Source: Pedobacter sp. MC2016-14 (lineage in GTDB: Bacteria; Bacteroidota; Bacteroidia; Sphingobacteriales; Sphingobacteriaceae). Taken from it: a DNA stretch of 64,000 bases. Shown one piece after another: positions 1 through 9,711 of the stretch. The DNA lies in contig NZ_JAJMPA010000001.1 of the NCBI RefSeq assembly GCF_020991475.1, positions 806,001-870,000 of the forward strand. The letters are read 5' to 3'. Position 1 is the first letter of the stretch, and each line of letters starts with the position of its first letter. A program made the translations under genes and the position numbers. The notes under the pieces are model-generated. The model ran no database searches. It was not told the DNA's origin and worked only from the letters and a program-made list of their open reading frames with translations.

Positions 1-913
1 CAGGTAAGTTCCCTGCAGGAACGAATGTGTGCAGGCGGGAACCATTTTGTAAACTGGCATCAAGGGCCGCACGACAGGCAATGGCAGCACGGTCCCATTT
101 TTTGGGATCAATCTCCTGACTAAAGAGCAACTGTCCGTCTTTATCCTGGAAACCTGCATAGTCTCTATTTCCATTAAATAACGGGCTTGCGGCAGTCATT
201 AGCACCTGAGCCTTTACGGACAAGGCAATGATGGAGGTAATTCTTCCCAGTTCTTGCGCCTGGTTGGTAATCCTGACAGGAAGATCAGGTGTGGCTTCAT
301 CCAATAAGCGAACGATATAGTTTACAACTGAATCTGCCGGATTTCTTTTTACCCTAACTTCCTCTGGCGTACTGTTTACAGGCAGGTTTTTGTCTGTAAC
401 TGGTATGGGGCCATACATCCGGAATAGATAGAAATGATAGTATGCTTTCAAAAATTTGGTTTCTGCAATCCAGCGCTTTTTTTCAGAATCTCCCAAATCA
501 ATAGGTTTGTCGATATTTTCCAACATTGTATTACAGCGCCTTATGGCTTGAAACATCGCTTGTCCACCCTCCTGGCCATCCCAGTAATTTAACCCGGGAT
601 TGTTGGTTGTCTGCGTACCCCTTACGATATTAAATCCAACCGGATTAACACCGCCGCGTTCATCTCCTTCTCTTAACGTATTTGGAAAAATAACTTCGCC
701 GGAGGTCGTAAAAGCGGGATCCTGCCAGGGATACTGCAGTTGTTGCAGCGTGGAATAACAGCCGAACAAATAATTTTCTGCTTCATTCCTATTTCGGAAA
801 GCATAATCTATGGTACCAACATTATCAGGTGTAACGTTAAGATACTTTTTACACGATGTTAAGGACAAAGCAATAACAACGGTATATAAAATTTTTAAGT
901 ATGACGATTTCAT
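1..913 (-). CDS. SusD/RagB-family outer-membrane lipoprotein, partial (C-terminus beyond window edge)
   Basis: Reading leftwards from the ATG at 911-913, an open frame of about 304 codons runs off the window edge. The N-terminus MKSSYLKILYTV leads to a hydrophobic stretch and a lipobox LTSC with the acylated Cys at about residue 21, followed by KKYLNV, typical of SusD lipoproteins. Further on, RNEAENYLFGCYS, a segment around NYWDG, and AETKFLKAYYHFYLFRMYGP (the conserved TPR helix of SusD) support the family. SusD proteins cap SusC porins and bind glycans at the cell surface. It starts 20 nt after the SusC stop on the same strand, the standard susC-susD order. The substrate cannot be read from the sequence; the nearby alpha-galactosidase suggests galactosides. 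Confidence 0.93.
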   Translation of the reverse strand, partial: MKSSYLKILYTVVIALSLTSCKKYLNVTPDNVGTIDYAFRNRNEAENYLFGCYSTLQQLQYPWQDPAFTTSGEVIFPNTLREGDERGGVNPVGFNIVRGTQTTNNPGLNYWDGQEGGQAMFQAIRRCNTMLENIDKPIDLGDSEKKRWIAETKFLKAYYHFYLFRMYGPIPVTDKNLPVNSTPEEVRVKRNPADSVVNYIVRLLDEATPDLPVRITNQAQELGRITSIIALSVKAQVLMTAASPLFNGNRDYAGFQDKDGQLLFSQEIDPKKWDRAAIACRAALDASLQNGSRLHTFVPAGNLP

Positions 914-933
914 GTCTTGTTCTCTACAGGTTA

Positions 934-3900
934 TTACAAATTAACAGTTACACCCAGGTTATATACTGTTTGCAGGGGATAGGCAAAGCCATTTCCACCT
1001 AATTCAGGATCCCACATGGTAAAAGGACTCCAGGTCACCAGGTTGAGTCCGCTGAAATAGATTCTCAGATTCCTTAATTTCATTCTGTTAACCAGGTTGC
1101 GTGGAAGCGTATAGCCGAATTCCAAAGATTTTAATCTTAAAAAACTACCATCACGCAACCACCATGAACTGTTTTGACGGGTGTTTTCGATGATGGCACC
1201 ATTTGTTCCTAAACGTGGGTACATTGCATACAAATTCTGATTTTCTTCAGACCAATGGTCATCAGCGTATTGCTGAAGAACCTGAGTATCTCCAGGAAGC
1301 CAGGAATCCGGGCTTTTAATGAAAGGGCTTGTTCGCGAAGGATCTATCAGAAAGGAAACCCTGGCCTGTCCCTGAAAAAACGCATTGAGATCAAAGTTTT
1401 TGAAGGCGGTGGTCAGTCCAAACCCATACACAATTTCTGGTATTGTTGGGTTGCCCAGCCAGGTCTGGTCATTAGCGTCTATTACGCCGTCAAGATTTAG
1501 GTCACGATATTTGATGTCGCCGCCCATAGGAGCGATGCCATTATTACTAAATATCTGCCTTGGAGAATTTCTAGCCTCATTATCATCTACAAATAGACGC
1601 TCGGCGATATAGCCATAATTTCTATTCAACGTTACACCTTGGTGAGAACGATATTGCTCTGCATATGCAGGCTCTTCAAACTGGGTATATTTACTTCTGG
1701 TAAAGGTAAAATTGGCAAGGGATGATATACTAAAATCTCGGCTCAGCTGTTTTTTACCATCTAATGAGAACTCGATACCTTTTGATTCTACCTTACCTAC
1801 GTTTGCGGAAATACCCGATTCCAATCCCATTGTTGTGGGGATAAACTCTCTGTTTTGTAAGATGTCTGATTTAAAGTTTTTATAGACTTCTGCTATAAAT
1901 CGAAAATCTTTAAGGAATGTTAATTCCATGCCCAGGTTAATTTGCCTCGAAATCTCCCAGGTAACATCTGTATTTTCGTAATTATTGATCGTAACACCAT
2001 TATGAGAATAGCTGTTATTGGTACCAAATGTGGCAGGCTTACCGCCATTGAGGTTAACATCGGACAGGTAGAAAAATCTTCTGTCACTGATGGCATCATT
2101 TCCTACCAGACCATAACTTCCCCTCAACTTCATCCTGTCAATTACGTTAGCCACATTGCCATAGAATTTCTCGCCAGATACAATCCAGGAGGCACCGATG
2201 GTTGGAAAGAAGCCATAACGGTGATTTTCTGAAAACCGTTCAGACCCATTGTATCCAAAGTTAAATTCCAGGAAATACCGGCTTTTGTAAGCGTAGGTAG
2301 CCCGACCTGATAAGCCCAGATTTCGATAAGGCAAGGAGGTAAACAAGGTCTCGGCATTGGCATTTACCAATTGTTGTTGGGTTCCAATTAAAGCTGCACT
2401 GACGTTGTGGTTCTCGTTTAGATCAGCCGAATAGTCTAAGACGCCCTGCAGATAAAGGAAGGTATTTAGCTGACTTTTTCCGGCATAGTAATTCAGGTAT
2501 TCCCGCGCCTGGTCTACATCTCTGTTGATCCAATTTAGCTGGTATTGATTTGTGCCTTTGTCGTAAGCGGAAACATTGTAAAAATATGGTGCGTAAGCAA
2601 GTTGTGACTCGAATCTAGCATATCTGTTTGTGCTGAAGATTCCCTTGAAATTTAATCCTTTGGTCAAAAAGTTCAGCTTCTGGTTTACCTCGAGCTGCGC
2701 CAGCATCCGGGACTCAGAATATCTTCTGTTTCCCCTTAAAAGTGCTGCATAGGGATTGATGTTCTTTACTGATGTAGAGCTTCCCGTTGATGTACCATCA
2801 GGTAAAATGGTGCCATCAATATTGTTTCCAAAAAGAATATGCTGTACCCCTGCATTTGCAGCATCTGGCTCATAATAGGCTGGAAAATCTACGGGGCTGG
2901 TATGTAAGGCTATATTATAAAGATCTGTGGCAAATGATGGGTCATTGGTCATAGGACCTGTATATTCATTGAAGTTACCGGACAAGCGTACAATAAGTTC
3001 AGTGCTGCTTGTTAGGTCTATATTTACATTTGACCTTAATTGGTAGTTTTTAAAACTAACATTGTTGTTGTTATTGTTCCTGATATCTGTTCTTAAAATC
3101 CCCTTATCGTCAGAGTAAGACCCGGCAATATAGTAGCGTGCCACACCACCGCCACCAGAAATATTTAAATTGGCCCGCTGTGTATTGGTCCTCTTTTTAA
3201 AGAGCATGTCCATCCAGTTAACTGCCGGATAGACAAAAGCGTTGCTACCCGGCGTACCGTTTAGCGTTGCCTGGGTATTCATAATTTTGTTTGGGGTGTA
3301 TGGTGCAATTGATGAAGTACCTCTGGTTAAAGTAGCTTCATTGAACAACCGCATGTAGGTAATTGGATCAGCAATTTCAAGAGACCTTACGGCTTCGGAT
3401 GCGGAGCGCTCTAATCTAACATTGATCTGGGCCTTTCCGTTCTTTCCCTCTTTAGTTTTAACAAGGATTACTCCATTTCCTCCACGGGCGCCATAAAGTG
3501 CAGTAGCACTGGCATCTTTCAAGATGGAAAAGCTCTCTAAATCATCAACCTGCAAACGTGCCAGGTCTGAACTGGTCATCTCTACGTTATCAATTAATAT
3601 TAATGGCTCTTTCCTGTAGCCGAAAGTAGTTACACCCCTGATAAAGAAGTTTGAATTGTCCTGCCCGGGCTGACCACTTGGTTGAAAAGCAATTACTCCT
3701 GCGACTTTTCCCGCCAATGCACCGGTTAAGTTACTGGATGGGGTTTTTAAATCGCCAGGTCTAACCGTGGTTACCGAGCCAACGATGGCTTCTTTCCGTT
3801 GTTTTTGTCCCATTGCGGTAATTACAACGTCATTCAGCAGGTTGTCTTCCTTTAAAACAATTGAATAACTTTGTTTTTGTGCGGTGACATTAACTAGTTG

Positions 3901-4170
3901 AGTTTTGAAACCGATAAAGGAAACCCTTAATATGGTACCGGGCTCCACGTCCAATACGAACTTTCCATTTCGGTCTGTTGAGGTACCAGCTTTAGCCTTA
4001 TTCTCAACTACAACACTCACGCCCTGGATACCTATCCCAGAGGTATCGGCAACAGATCCGGTAATTGTTTTTTTAGGCTGTGCCTGGGAGAAGGCGCTAC
4101 TGCCAAAAAAAAGCAATAGAACGGCCAGACAACTAAAATTCTTACAATGTTTTTGTAGCATTTTGTTCAT
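934..4170 (-). CDS. SusC/RagA-family TonB-dependent outer-membrane receptor
   Basis: This 1078-residue protein has the full SusC architecture: a signal peptide (about 1-30, ending AFSQAQ), a CarboxypepD_reg-like beta-sandwich (about 34-110), a TonB plug (about 112-235, with DVVITAMGQ, FIRGVTTFG and LKDASATALYGARGGNGV), then a long beta-barrel ending in YNLGVTVNL. It should form the outer-membrane pore that imports oligosaccharides with energy from TonB-ExbBD. The SusD partner follows 20 nt downstream. A divergent AraC gene begins 247 nt upstream, and the shared gap carries a -7-like promoter. Length is normal for the family (about 1000-1100). Family assignment is secure; the alpha-galactoside substrate is inferred only from the GH36 gene nearby. 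Confidence 0.97.
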   Translation of the reverse strand: MNKMLQKHCKNFSCLAVLLLFFGSSAFSQAQPKKTITGSVADTSGIGIQGVSVVVENKAKAGTSTDRNGKFVLDVEPGTILRVSFIGFKTQLVNVTAQKQSYSIVLKEDNLLNDVVITAMGQKQRKEAIVGSVTTVRPGDLKTPSSNLTGALAGKVAGVIAFQPSGQPGQDNSNFFIRGVTTFGYRKEPLILIDNVEMTSSDLARLQVDDLESFSILKDASATALYGARGGNGVILVKTKEGKNGKAQINVRLERSASEAVRSLEIADPITYMRLFNEATLTRGTSSIAPYTPNKIMNTQATLNGTPGSNAFVYPAVNWMDMLFKKRTNTQRANLNISGGGGVARYYIAGSYSDDKGILRTDIRNNNNNNVSFKNYQLRSNVNIDLTSSTELIVRLSGNFNEYTGPMTNDPSFATDLYNIALHTSPVDFPAYYEPDAANAGVQHILFGNNIDGTILPDGTSTGSSTSVKNINPYAALLRGNRRYSESRMLAQLEVNQKLNFLTKGLNFKGIFSTNRYARFESQLAYAPYFYNVSAYDKGTNQYQLNWINRDVDQAREYLNYYAGKSQLNTFLYLQGVLDYSADLNENHNVSAALIGTQQQLVNANAETLFTSLPYRNLGLSGRATYAYKSRYFLEFNFGYNGSERFSENHRYGFFPTIGASWIVSGEKFYGNVANVIDRMKLRGSYGLVGNDAISDRRFFYLSDVNLNGGKPATFGTNNSYSHNGVTINNYENTDVTWEISRQINLGMELTFLKDFRFIAEVYKNFKSDILQNREFIPTTMGLESGISANVGKVESKGIEFSLDGKKQLSRDFSISSLANFTFTRSKYTQFEEPAYAEQYRSHQGVTLNRNYGYIAERLFVDDNEARNSPRQIFSNNGIAPMGGDIKYRDLNLDGVIDANDQTWLGNPTIPEIVYGFGLTTAFKNFDLNAFFQGQARVSFLIDPSRTSPFIKSPDSWLPGDTQVLQQYADDHWSEENQNLYAMYPRLGTNGAIIENTRQNSSWWLRDGSFLRLKSLEFGYTLPRNLVNRMKLRNLRIYFSGLNLVTWSPFTMWDPELGGNGFAYPLQTVYNLGVTVNL

Positions 4171-4264
4171 ACTGAATTCGATTTTATTTGGTTAACCAGC
4201 TCTTGTGGATTAAGATAATGTAAAGTACAGTATTCATCATCCCGATAAAACTGCTGGCATGATT

Positions 4265-4295
4265 CAAAACTACTACATCATTTAGCTGATAAAAA
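4265..4295 (-). promoter_or_regulatory. Putative promoter of the susC-susD operon
   Basis: On the minus strand TAGTTTTG (4265-4272) matches the Bacteroidota -7 element TAnnTTTG exactly. Exactly 19 nt upstream lies TTTT, one mismatch from the -33 element TTTG. The implied leader before the SusC ATG is about 90 nt. Assignment is by motif only. Confidence 0.5.
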
Positions 4296-4417
4296 TAGTG
4301 CATCCCTTTATTAACATGAATTATTCGCTTATCAATATTTTTACAATCCATCAAAAATTAGCTTTACATTTATAATGAATTAGCACGAACTACAACTACA
4401 TGGATTAAATTGAGATT

Positions 4418-5326
4418 ATGGGCGATATTAAAAGACAAGATGGATTTGAAGGTGAAAAGTACATTTGCATTCCGGATGCAGCATGGAAACGTGCGGCAAA
4501 GGAGAACCCTATAATGAGCCAGTTATATATTACCTATATTGGCTATTTCCCGAAAGCAACTTACCATTATCGCGAACGATTGAAAGGATGTGAAGACAAC
4601 ATCCTTATTTACTGCACACGTGGCCGGGGCTGGTTTATTTTGAACAACAGGCGCTTTGAGGTGGGGCCTAATGAATTTATTATTGTTCCAAGTACCAAAG
4701 AGTTTATGTGTTACGGTGCTGATGAAAAGGATCCATGGAGTATTTATTGGGTACATTTTACCGGCCATGATATGGATGCTTTTAACCGCGGCTTTAACAT
4801 TGGCTTATACGATGGGGCAAGGGAAATTTTATACAACCAAAAAGGCCTTGATTTGTGGGAATCTATGTACAAAAACCTCGAATTAGGCTACAGTAGCGAG
4901 AACCTGATCAACACGAATCTTTGCTTATATCACTTTCTGGCAACATTTCTTTTCCCGGACAAACATACCAACGAGAAGGTTCAGGACGAAAAAGACATGA
5001 TTAAAGAAACCATTGTTTACATGCAAAACAACTTAAATGAAAAGTTATCTGTAGAGGAAATGGCCACAAAAAACAATTTATCTTCCTCGCACTTTTCCAG
5101 TTTGTTTAAAAAATCTACAGGGATGTCTCCTCTTGATTACTTCATCCACCTTAAACTACAGAAGGCCTGCGTAATGTTGTACACCACAGAAACCAAGGTA
5201 AAGGAAATATCGCTTAACCTTGGCTATGATGACCCCTTTCATTTTTCGAGATTGTTTAAGAAAAATATGAATGTTTCGCCCAATCAATACCGCAACCAAA
5301 GGAGAAAAAAAGAAGAAGTTGCTTAG
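4418..5326 (+). CDS. AraC-family transcriptional regulator
   Basis: The 302-residue product has an N-terminal cupin-like effector domain (about 35-130; HYRERLKGCED, LIYCTRGRGWF, FIIVPSTKEFMCYG) and a C-terminal double helix-turn-helix (about 195-297; LSVEEMATKNNLSSSHFSSL, then VKEISLNLGYDDPFHFSRLF and MNVSPNQYR). This is the classic AraC/XylS layout in which a sugar bound by the cupin controls DNA binding. It is divergent from susC and convergent with the GH36 gene (7 nt between stop codons), so it probably activates this locus. The ATG at 4418 gives a 32-residue leader before a second Met at 4514, so the exact start is uncertain. The specific sugar effector is unknown. Confidence 0.93.
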   Translation: MGDIKRQDGFEGEKYICIPDAAWKRAAKENPIMSQLYITYIGYFPKATYHYRERLKGCEDNILIYCTRGRGWFILNNRRFEVGPNEFIIVPSTKEFMCYGADEKDPWSIYWVHFTGHDMDAFNRGFNIGLYDGAREILYNQKGLDLWESMYKNLELGYSSENLINTNLCLYHFLATFLFPDKHTNEKVQDEKDMIKETIVYMQNNLNEKLSVEEMATKNNLSSSHFSSLFKKSTGMSPLDYFIHLKLQKACVMLYTTETKVKEISLNLGYDDPFHFSRLFKKNMNVSPNQYRNQRRKKEEVA

Positions 5327-5333
5327 TGGCTTG

Positions 5334-7568
5334 CTATAGTGCCTCGAGCTTCAAAACAACACTCGCCCTTGAGGCATTTACCACAGGGTTAAACCCAATT
5401 TTCATGAGGTAATCTCCGCTATAGGTCTTACCTTCATCAATACCTGGGTTTGTACCTGGATAAAGATTAATTTCCTTTAACCTGTACTTTTTAGCGGCGT
5501 CTAATCCTTTTAACCGAATGGGCAGTTTACTACCCTCATCGTACCGGTTATTTACAAGGTAATTGAAAATGATGCCCGCAGACTGTTCTGGATTGATGTA
5601 AAACATTGACGCAACACTGTTTTCGCGGGGGTCGGAAAGCCGGTATTGTGAACCTTGCCAAATAATAGGTTTAACTTCATTATACGTTTTAATGGCTTGC
5701 TGACAAAATTCAAGATCGGTAGCGCTTAGTTTACTCACCACGATGTCAAATCCAAGTTTCCCCATCATGGCTACATCTGTACGGAATTTTATGGGCTGCT
5801 TACCCCAGTCGGTAACGTGGTTAGCACTGCTAATTGCGGGATAGAAATAAGAATACTCCCATTGCATAAAAATACGTTCTATTGGGTCTGTATTATCACT
5901 TGGCCAAAATTCAGTAAAGTATTTTAAGGCTGCGTAGTCTACACGCCCACCACCACCAGAACACAGCATCATTGGCACCAGCGGATACTTAGCACGTATT
6001 TTTTCGAGCACTTTATAAAGCCCTCTTACATATTCAATATAGCTATGATTTTGATTTTTTAAATGCGCACTATATATATTATAGACCACAGCATTACAAT
6101 CCCATTTGATATATGCCAAATCTGGATTTTTGGTAAAAAGACCATCAACAATTTGATAGACAAAATCCTGCACTTTTGGATTACTAAGATCCAGCACCAA
6201 TTGATTCCTGAAATAATGCTCTGCCCGTTGGGGTTGCTTTAAAATCCAATCTGGATGCTTTTCGTACAATTCACTTTTTGGATTTACCATTTCGGGCTCT
6301 AACCAAATGCCGAATTTTACGCGGTTACCTTGTGCTTCTTTTACCAATGAGGAGATGCCATTGGGCAGCTTCTGCTTATTCTCTTGCCAATCTCCTAAAC
6401 CTGCATGATCATCATTTCGCGGATACTTGTTGGCAAACCATCCATCATCAAGAAGGAACAGGTCAACGCCTAGTTTCCTGGTGTCTTTTAGCAATCCTGC
6501 CAGTTTATCCTCGTTAAAATCAAAATAAGTGGCTTCCCAGTTATTTAAAAGGGTTAGTCTGGTTCCTTTTCCGTCCAGCAATTTGTAATTACGTGCCCAC
6601 TGCTGCAGATTACGACTGGCCAGACCTTTGCCTTGACTGGATAACGTATATAAAAATGCCGGGGTTACGAAATCCTGATTTGCTTTTAAAGTATAGGCTG
6701 AAGCATAATTGTTCATTCCTGCAAGAATCCTCAGGTTATCTTGCTGATCTACCTCAAGGTCTACCCTGAAATTACCACTCCATTCTACCGCTCCATAGAG
6801 TATTGTGCCTTCATCTTCAGTTGCTGGTTTGTCTAATGAAACCATAAAAACTGAAGGCTGGAATAGGTTAGCCCGGGTTCCTAATTTAGAGTCTAATGTT
6901 TTTATGCCGTGTGTAATCTTTGTCTCTTCTGGCTGCATTTCCTTCGCCCAATCTCCATGGTACTGTTTTAACCAATAGCTACCTGCTTTTAAATGCAGAT
7001 TTGCGGAAGCATATTTTTGAAGAACTACATCCCCTTTTTCCTGATGACGGATTACCGCCCATTGTTCCATAACATCTTCTTTAAAGTAAGATTTGTAAAA
7101 CAGCGTTACTTCAAAATTGTAAACCGGATCTTTAAGCAAAATGGTAAGTAAGGAAACACCATCACTTATTGATTGGAAATCATGTTTTACATAACGAAGA
7201 TCAAGAGAATTGTTACCATCTGCATGAGTAACAGAAATTGCTGGTTCAAAAAGATTTCTTGAGCCTGCCGGCGTATAAGCAGAGTTGAGCAATTCAGTAC
7301 CGTCTTCTATTTGTTTGCTGCCGGAAGGGATCAATTCATACTCTTTTTGATTGGCCAGTTTTTTACCGAAATAGATAATTTTAAGATCCTTCTTTGCACC
7401 TGCCTGTAAAATAAGTGCATTATGCTGGGTTTCGACAGGTATAGTAACCAGTTGTGCGGATGCTTCATGAGCAACTGCATTTTGTAAGAGAACGGCTGCA
7501 AAAAACCAAAATCTAACAGATTTTAAATTACACGCAGAAAAGAATGGTAAATGAATTTGAACTTTCAT
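5334..7568 (-). CDS. GH36-family alpha-galactosidase (melibiase), secreted
   Basis: This enzyme should cleave terminal alpha-galactose from oligosaccharides such as melibiose or raffinose-type sugars. The central TIM barrel shows LLDDGWFANKY, GIWLEPEMVNP, the nucleophile motif YIKWDCN (predicted Asp490), the acid/base motif WPSDNTD (predicted Asp558) and SSNHVTDWG; spacing between the two Asp residues fits GH36. Starting at the ATG at 7566-7568 gives 744 residues with a signal peptide ending near HEASAQ. A longer frame to 7661 exists but is rejected because a promoter-like element (7590-7620) lies inside it. It is convergent with the AraC gene. Periplasmic or exported location is inferred from the signal peptide. 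A related GH36/GH27 specificity remains possible. Confidence 0.92.
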   Translation of the reverse strand: MKVQIHLPFFSACNLKSVRFWFFAAVLLQNAVAHEASAQLVTIPVETQHNALILQAGAKKDLKIIYFGKKLANQKEYELIPSGSKQIEDGTELLNSAYTPAGSRNLFEPAISVTHADGNNSLDLRYVKHDFQSISDGVSLLTILLKDPVYNFEVTLFYKSYFKEDVMEQWAVIRHQEKGDVVLQKYASANLHLKAGSYWLKQYHGDWAKEMQPEETKITHGIKTLDSKLGTRANLFQPSVFMVSLDKPATEDEGTILYGAVEWSGNFRVDLEVDQQDNLRILAGMNNYASAYTLKANQDFVTPAFLYTLSSQGKGLASRNLQQWARNYKLLDGKGTRLTLLNNWEATYFDFNEDKLAGLLKDTRKLGVDLFLLDDGWFANKYPRNDDHAGLGDWQENKQKLPNGISSLVKEAQGNRVKFGIWLEPEMVNPKSELYEKHPDWILKQPQRAEHYFRNQLVLDLSNPKVQDFVYQIVDGLFTKNPDLAYIKWDCNAVVYNIYSAHLKNQNHSYIEYVRGLYKVLEKIRAKYPLVPMMLCSGGGGRVDYAALKYFTEFWPSDNTDPIERIFMQWEYSYFYPAISSANHVTDWGKQPIKFRTDVAMMGKLGFDIVVSKLSATDLEFCQQAIKTYNEVKPIIWQGSQYRLSDPRENSVASMFYINPEQSAGIIFNYLVNNRYDEGSKLPIRLKGLDAAKKYRLKEINLYPGTNPGIDEGKTYSGDYLMKIGFNPVVNASRASVVLKLEAL

Positions 7569-7589
7569 ATTGGAATACACTTGGCAGGG

Positions 7590-7620
7590 TAAAAGTAGCA
7601 TATACGCTAAGTCTTTTAAA
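7590..7620 (-). promoter_or_regulatory. Putative promoter of the GH36 gene
   Basis: On the minus strand TTTA (7617-7620) is followed by exactly 19 nt and then TACTTTTA (7590-7597), each one base from the Bacteroidota consensus TTTG-N19-TAnnTTTG. It lies 21 nt before the ATG at 7568 and supports that start over the longer frame. Confidence 0.5.
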
Positions 7621-7773
7621 TAGACAATCCAACTAAAGTCATGAACTATCCTGCTAAGCAAAACAAGCCTTTTATCATCATGACAGCTTCATTTCTATTA
7701 AAAACAGTGCACATAAGTGGGAAAAAAGTATACTTTTATAAGCGGCAAACGTTAGTTAAATAATGTTAATGAT

Positions 7774-7804
7774 TATGCCCCTGAACACTTAAATAGTAGC
7801 TTTG
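7774..7804 (+). promoter_or_regulatory. Putative promoter abutting the 7811 start codon
   Basis: TATG (7774-7777), 19 nt, then TAGCTTTG (7797-7804, exact TAnnTTTG). Only 6 nt separate the -7 element from the ATG at 7811, so transcription would begin at or next to the start codon. Confidence 0.5.
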
Positions 7805-7810
7805 TTATTC

Positions 7811-8560
7811 ATGAGACTTTATTTTTTGGCTTTTTTTAGTATCCTGTCATTTAACGCACTTGCTCAGGAAAAACCTGTGCTGGGCTTTGTTATAGATAAG
7901 GTTTCTAAGCAAAGGCTGGCTAAAGTATACATCTATAACTCCCGGAACGACGAGGGCTTATACAATACCACTAAGGGAGAATTTAAAACTGAGGCCCTTG
8001 TTGGTGACACCTTATTTGCCGCGCTGCAAGGTTACGCCCTGGATACGGTAATATTTAAAGGACAGACAGCAATCTATTTTCAATTGAGGCCCTTATCGAT
8101 ACGATTAAGAGAGGTAGCCATTTTGGGGAGGATGATTACACCTGAAGAGCAAAAGGACAAACTTCAAAAAGAATACAAATATGCATTGGATAGAGGCAGC
8201 TCCCGGGATTTGCTTACTATAGGCTCTGCAGGGGCTGGATTAGGGATTGATGCTATTTATAATTTGCTTAGCCGTAAAGGAAAAAATGCCCGTCACCTTC
8301 AGGAAATCCTGGAAAGAGATTACAGGGAATCGATTATTGATTACCGATTTAGAAAAGACTATATTAAACATGTTATCCCTATTGGCAAAGAGGAAATAAC
8401 AGATTTTATGCAGCAATACCGGCCAACTTATGATTTTGTATTGTCGGCCTCGGAATATGCTTTTATTGTTTTTCTGAAGAACAACTATGCGGCCTACAAA
8501 AGAAATCCTAAAGCCTTTAGACTTCCTCCGCTCCCGAAAGTAACTATCGAGAAATTTTAG
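7811..8560 (+). CDS. Secreted CarboxypepD_reg-like domain protein of unknown function
   Basis: The 249-residue product begins with a signal peptide (MRLYFLAFFSILSFNALAQ) and continues with a beta-sandwich of the CarboxypepD_reg-like type (about 20-95; GFVIDKVSKQRLAKVYIY, GEFKTEALVGDTLFAALQGY). The second half is charged and probably helical (EEQKDKLQKEYKYALDRG). It resembles in layout the protein at 19081-19722, so the two may be paralogues. The upstream TTG at 7802 was rejected because it overlaps the -7 element. The role is unknown; such proteins are periplasmic or outer-membrane-associated in Bacteroidota. It is followed after 43 nt by the DUF3078 gene on the same strand. Confidence 0.85.
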   Translation: MRLYFLAFFSILSFNALAQEKPVLGFVIDKVSKQRLAKVYIYNSRNDEGLYNTTKGEFKTEALVGDTLFAALQGYALDTVIFKGQTAIYFQLRPLSIRLREVAILGRMITPEEQKDKLQKEYKYALDRGSSRDLLTIGSAGAGLGIDAIYNLLSRKGKNARHLQEILERDYRESIIDYRFRKDYIKHVIPIGKEEITDFMQQYRPTYDFVLSASEYAFIVFLKNNYAAYKRNPKAFRLPPLPKVTIEKF

Positions 8561-8603
8561 ATAAACTTTCGATTACGCCACAATTTTGTTTTTCTTTGTA
8601 GTA

Positions 8604-9632
8604 ATGAAGTGTTTTTACGTTTTTTTGCTATTTTTAAGTGTAGGATCAACGGTGCTAAAGGCTCAGGAAGTTGACACAATTCCTATCAATACCAAAGATT
8701 TAAACATTAAACTCAAAAGAAGCCCTCTTCCTTCAAGAATGGGAACCCTCCTTTTTAAGCCGGTACAATTAACCCCAATAGTGGTTAATGCTAAAGTAAA
8801 TTACTGGAAAACCAAAACAAGCGTAGGTTTAAACGTTAACCAGGCTGCTTTTAGCGACAACTGGAGTGGTGGTGGGGTAAACTCTCTTGCCCTTGCGGGT
8901 TTAATTAATCATAAAGCGGAATACAGTAAAGAGAATTATAGTTACATATCAGAAGTAATTTTAAATTACGGAAAAGTTAAAAACAAGAACCAGCTGCAAA
9001 AGAAAACGGTAGATCGTATTTTTTGGGATAATAAAGCAGCGATACAGCTCTCTAAAAACTGGTACTTCTTTGGATCTGTAAGTTTTGAGTCTCAATTTGA
9101 CAATGGTTATTCCTATTACAGAGATGCAAATGGAGACGAACAATCCAGGTTAATATCAACCTTCATGTCTCCCGGATACCTTACAGAATCACTGGGTTTT
9201 GAGTATAAGCCTTCAAAATACTTCTCTACACGTATAGGCACAGGAACGGCCAGACAAACTTTTGTGCTGGATAATATGAAGCTGCTTGAAGCGAGTGGAA
9301 ACCCTAATAAGGCAGACAACTTTGGGGTGCCAATTGGTGATAAATTCAGAAATGACCTGGCCTTTCAGCTGGTATCCAGCTTTGAAAAAGATATTTTTCA
9401 AAACGTTAACCTGAAAACCAAATACCTGATGTTTATTCCATATGACGATTTGAGCTATACAAATTACAGGCTTGACGTGATGATAACCGCGAAAGTAAAC
9501 AGGTTTATGAACGTATCTGTTGCTGGTGTTGGGCTATATGATAAAAATATCACCATCAATAAGAACACCCCTGCAAAAATACAAGCCAGTCAAACCCTTG
9601 CTTTGGGCTTGGTTTTTGTTTTTCCTCGATAA
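8604..9632 (+). CDS. DUF3078-family secreted/outer-membrane protein
   Basis: The ATG at 8604 gives 342 residues with a signal peptide (MKCFYVFLLFLSVGSTVLKA). The motif GLNVNQAAFSDNWSGGGVNS and the following aromatic, alternating beta-strand pattern match DUF3078, a Bacteroidota family of predicted outer-membrane barrels. The C-terminus ALGLVFVFPR is compatible with a terminal barrel strand. A TTG 18 nt upstream would add six residues before the signal peptide and was rejected. Function is not known. It lies in tandem with another secreted protein upstream and with ffh downstream. Confidence 0.87.
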   Translation: MKCFYVFLLFLSVGSTVLKAQEVDTIPINTKDLNIKLKRSPLPSRMGTLLFKPVQLTPIVVNAKVNYWKTKTSVGLNVNQAAFSDNWSGGGVNSLALAGLINHKAEYSKENYSYISEVILNYGKVKNKNQLQKKTVDRIFWDNKAAIQLSKNWYFFGSVSFESQFDNGYSYYRDANGDEQSRLISTFMSPGYLTESLGFEYKPSKYFSTRIGTGTARQTFVLDNMKLLEASGNPNKADNFGVPIGDKFRNDLAFQLVSSFEKDIFQNVNLKTKYLMFIPYDDLSYTNYRLDVMITAKVNRFMNVSVAGVGLYDKNITINKNTPAKIQASQTLALGLVFVFPR

Positions 9633-9668
9633 AGGTTGGATATTAACAGGCTTTCGGGCAAAAATTAA

Positions 9669-9676
9669 TAACTTTG
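9669..9676 (+). promoter_or_regulatory. Putative -7 element upstream of ffh
   Basis: TAACTTTG matches TAnnTTTG exactly and lies 35 nt before the ffh ATG. I found no convincing -33 element at 19 nt. Confidence 0.4.
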
Positions 9677-9711
9677 TACTCACAACAATTGAACACTAAG
9701 CATTAAAAACA

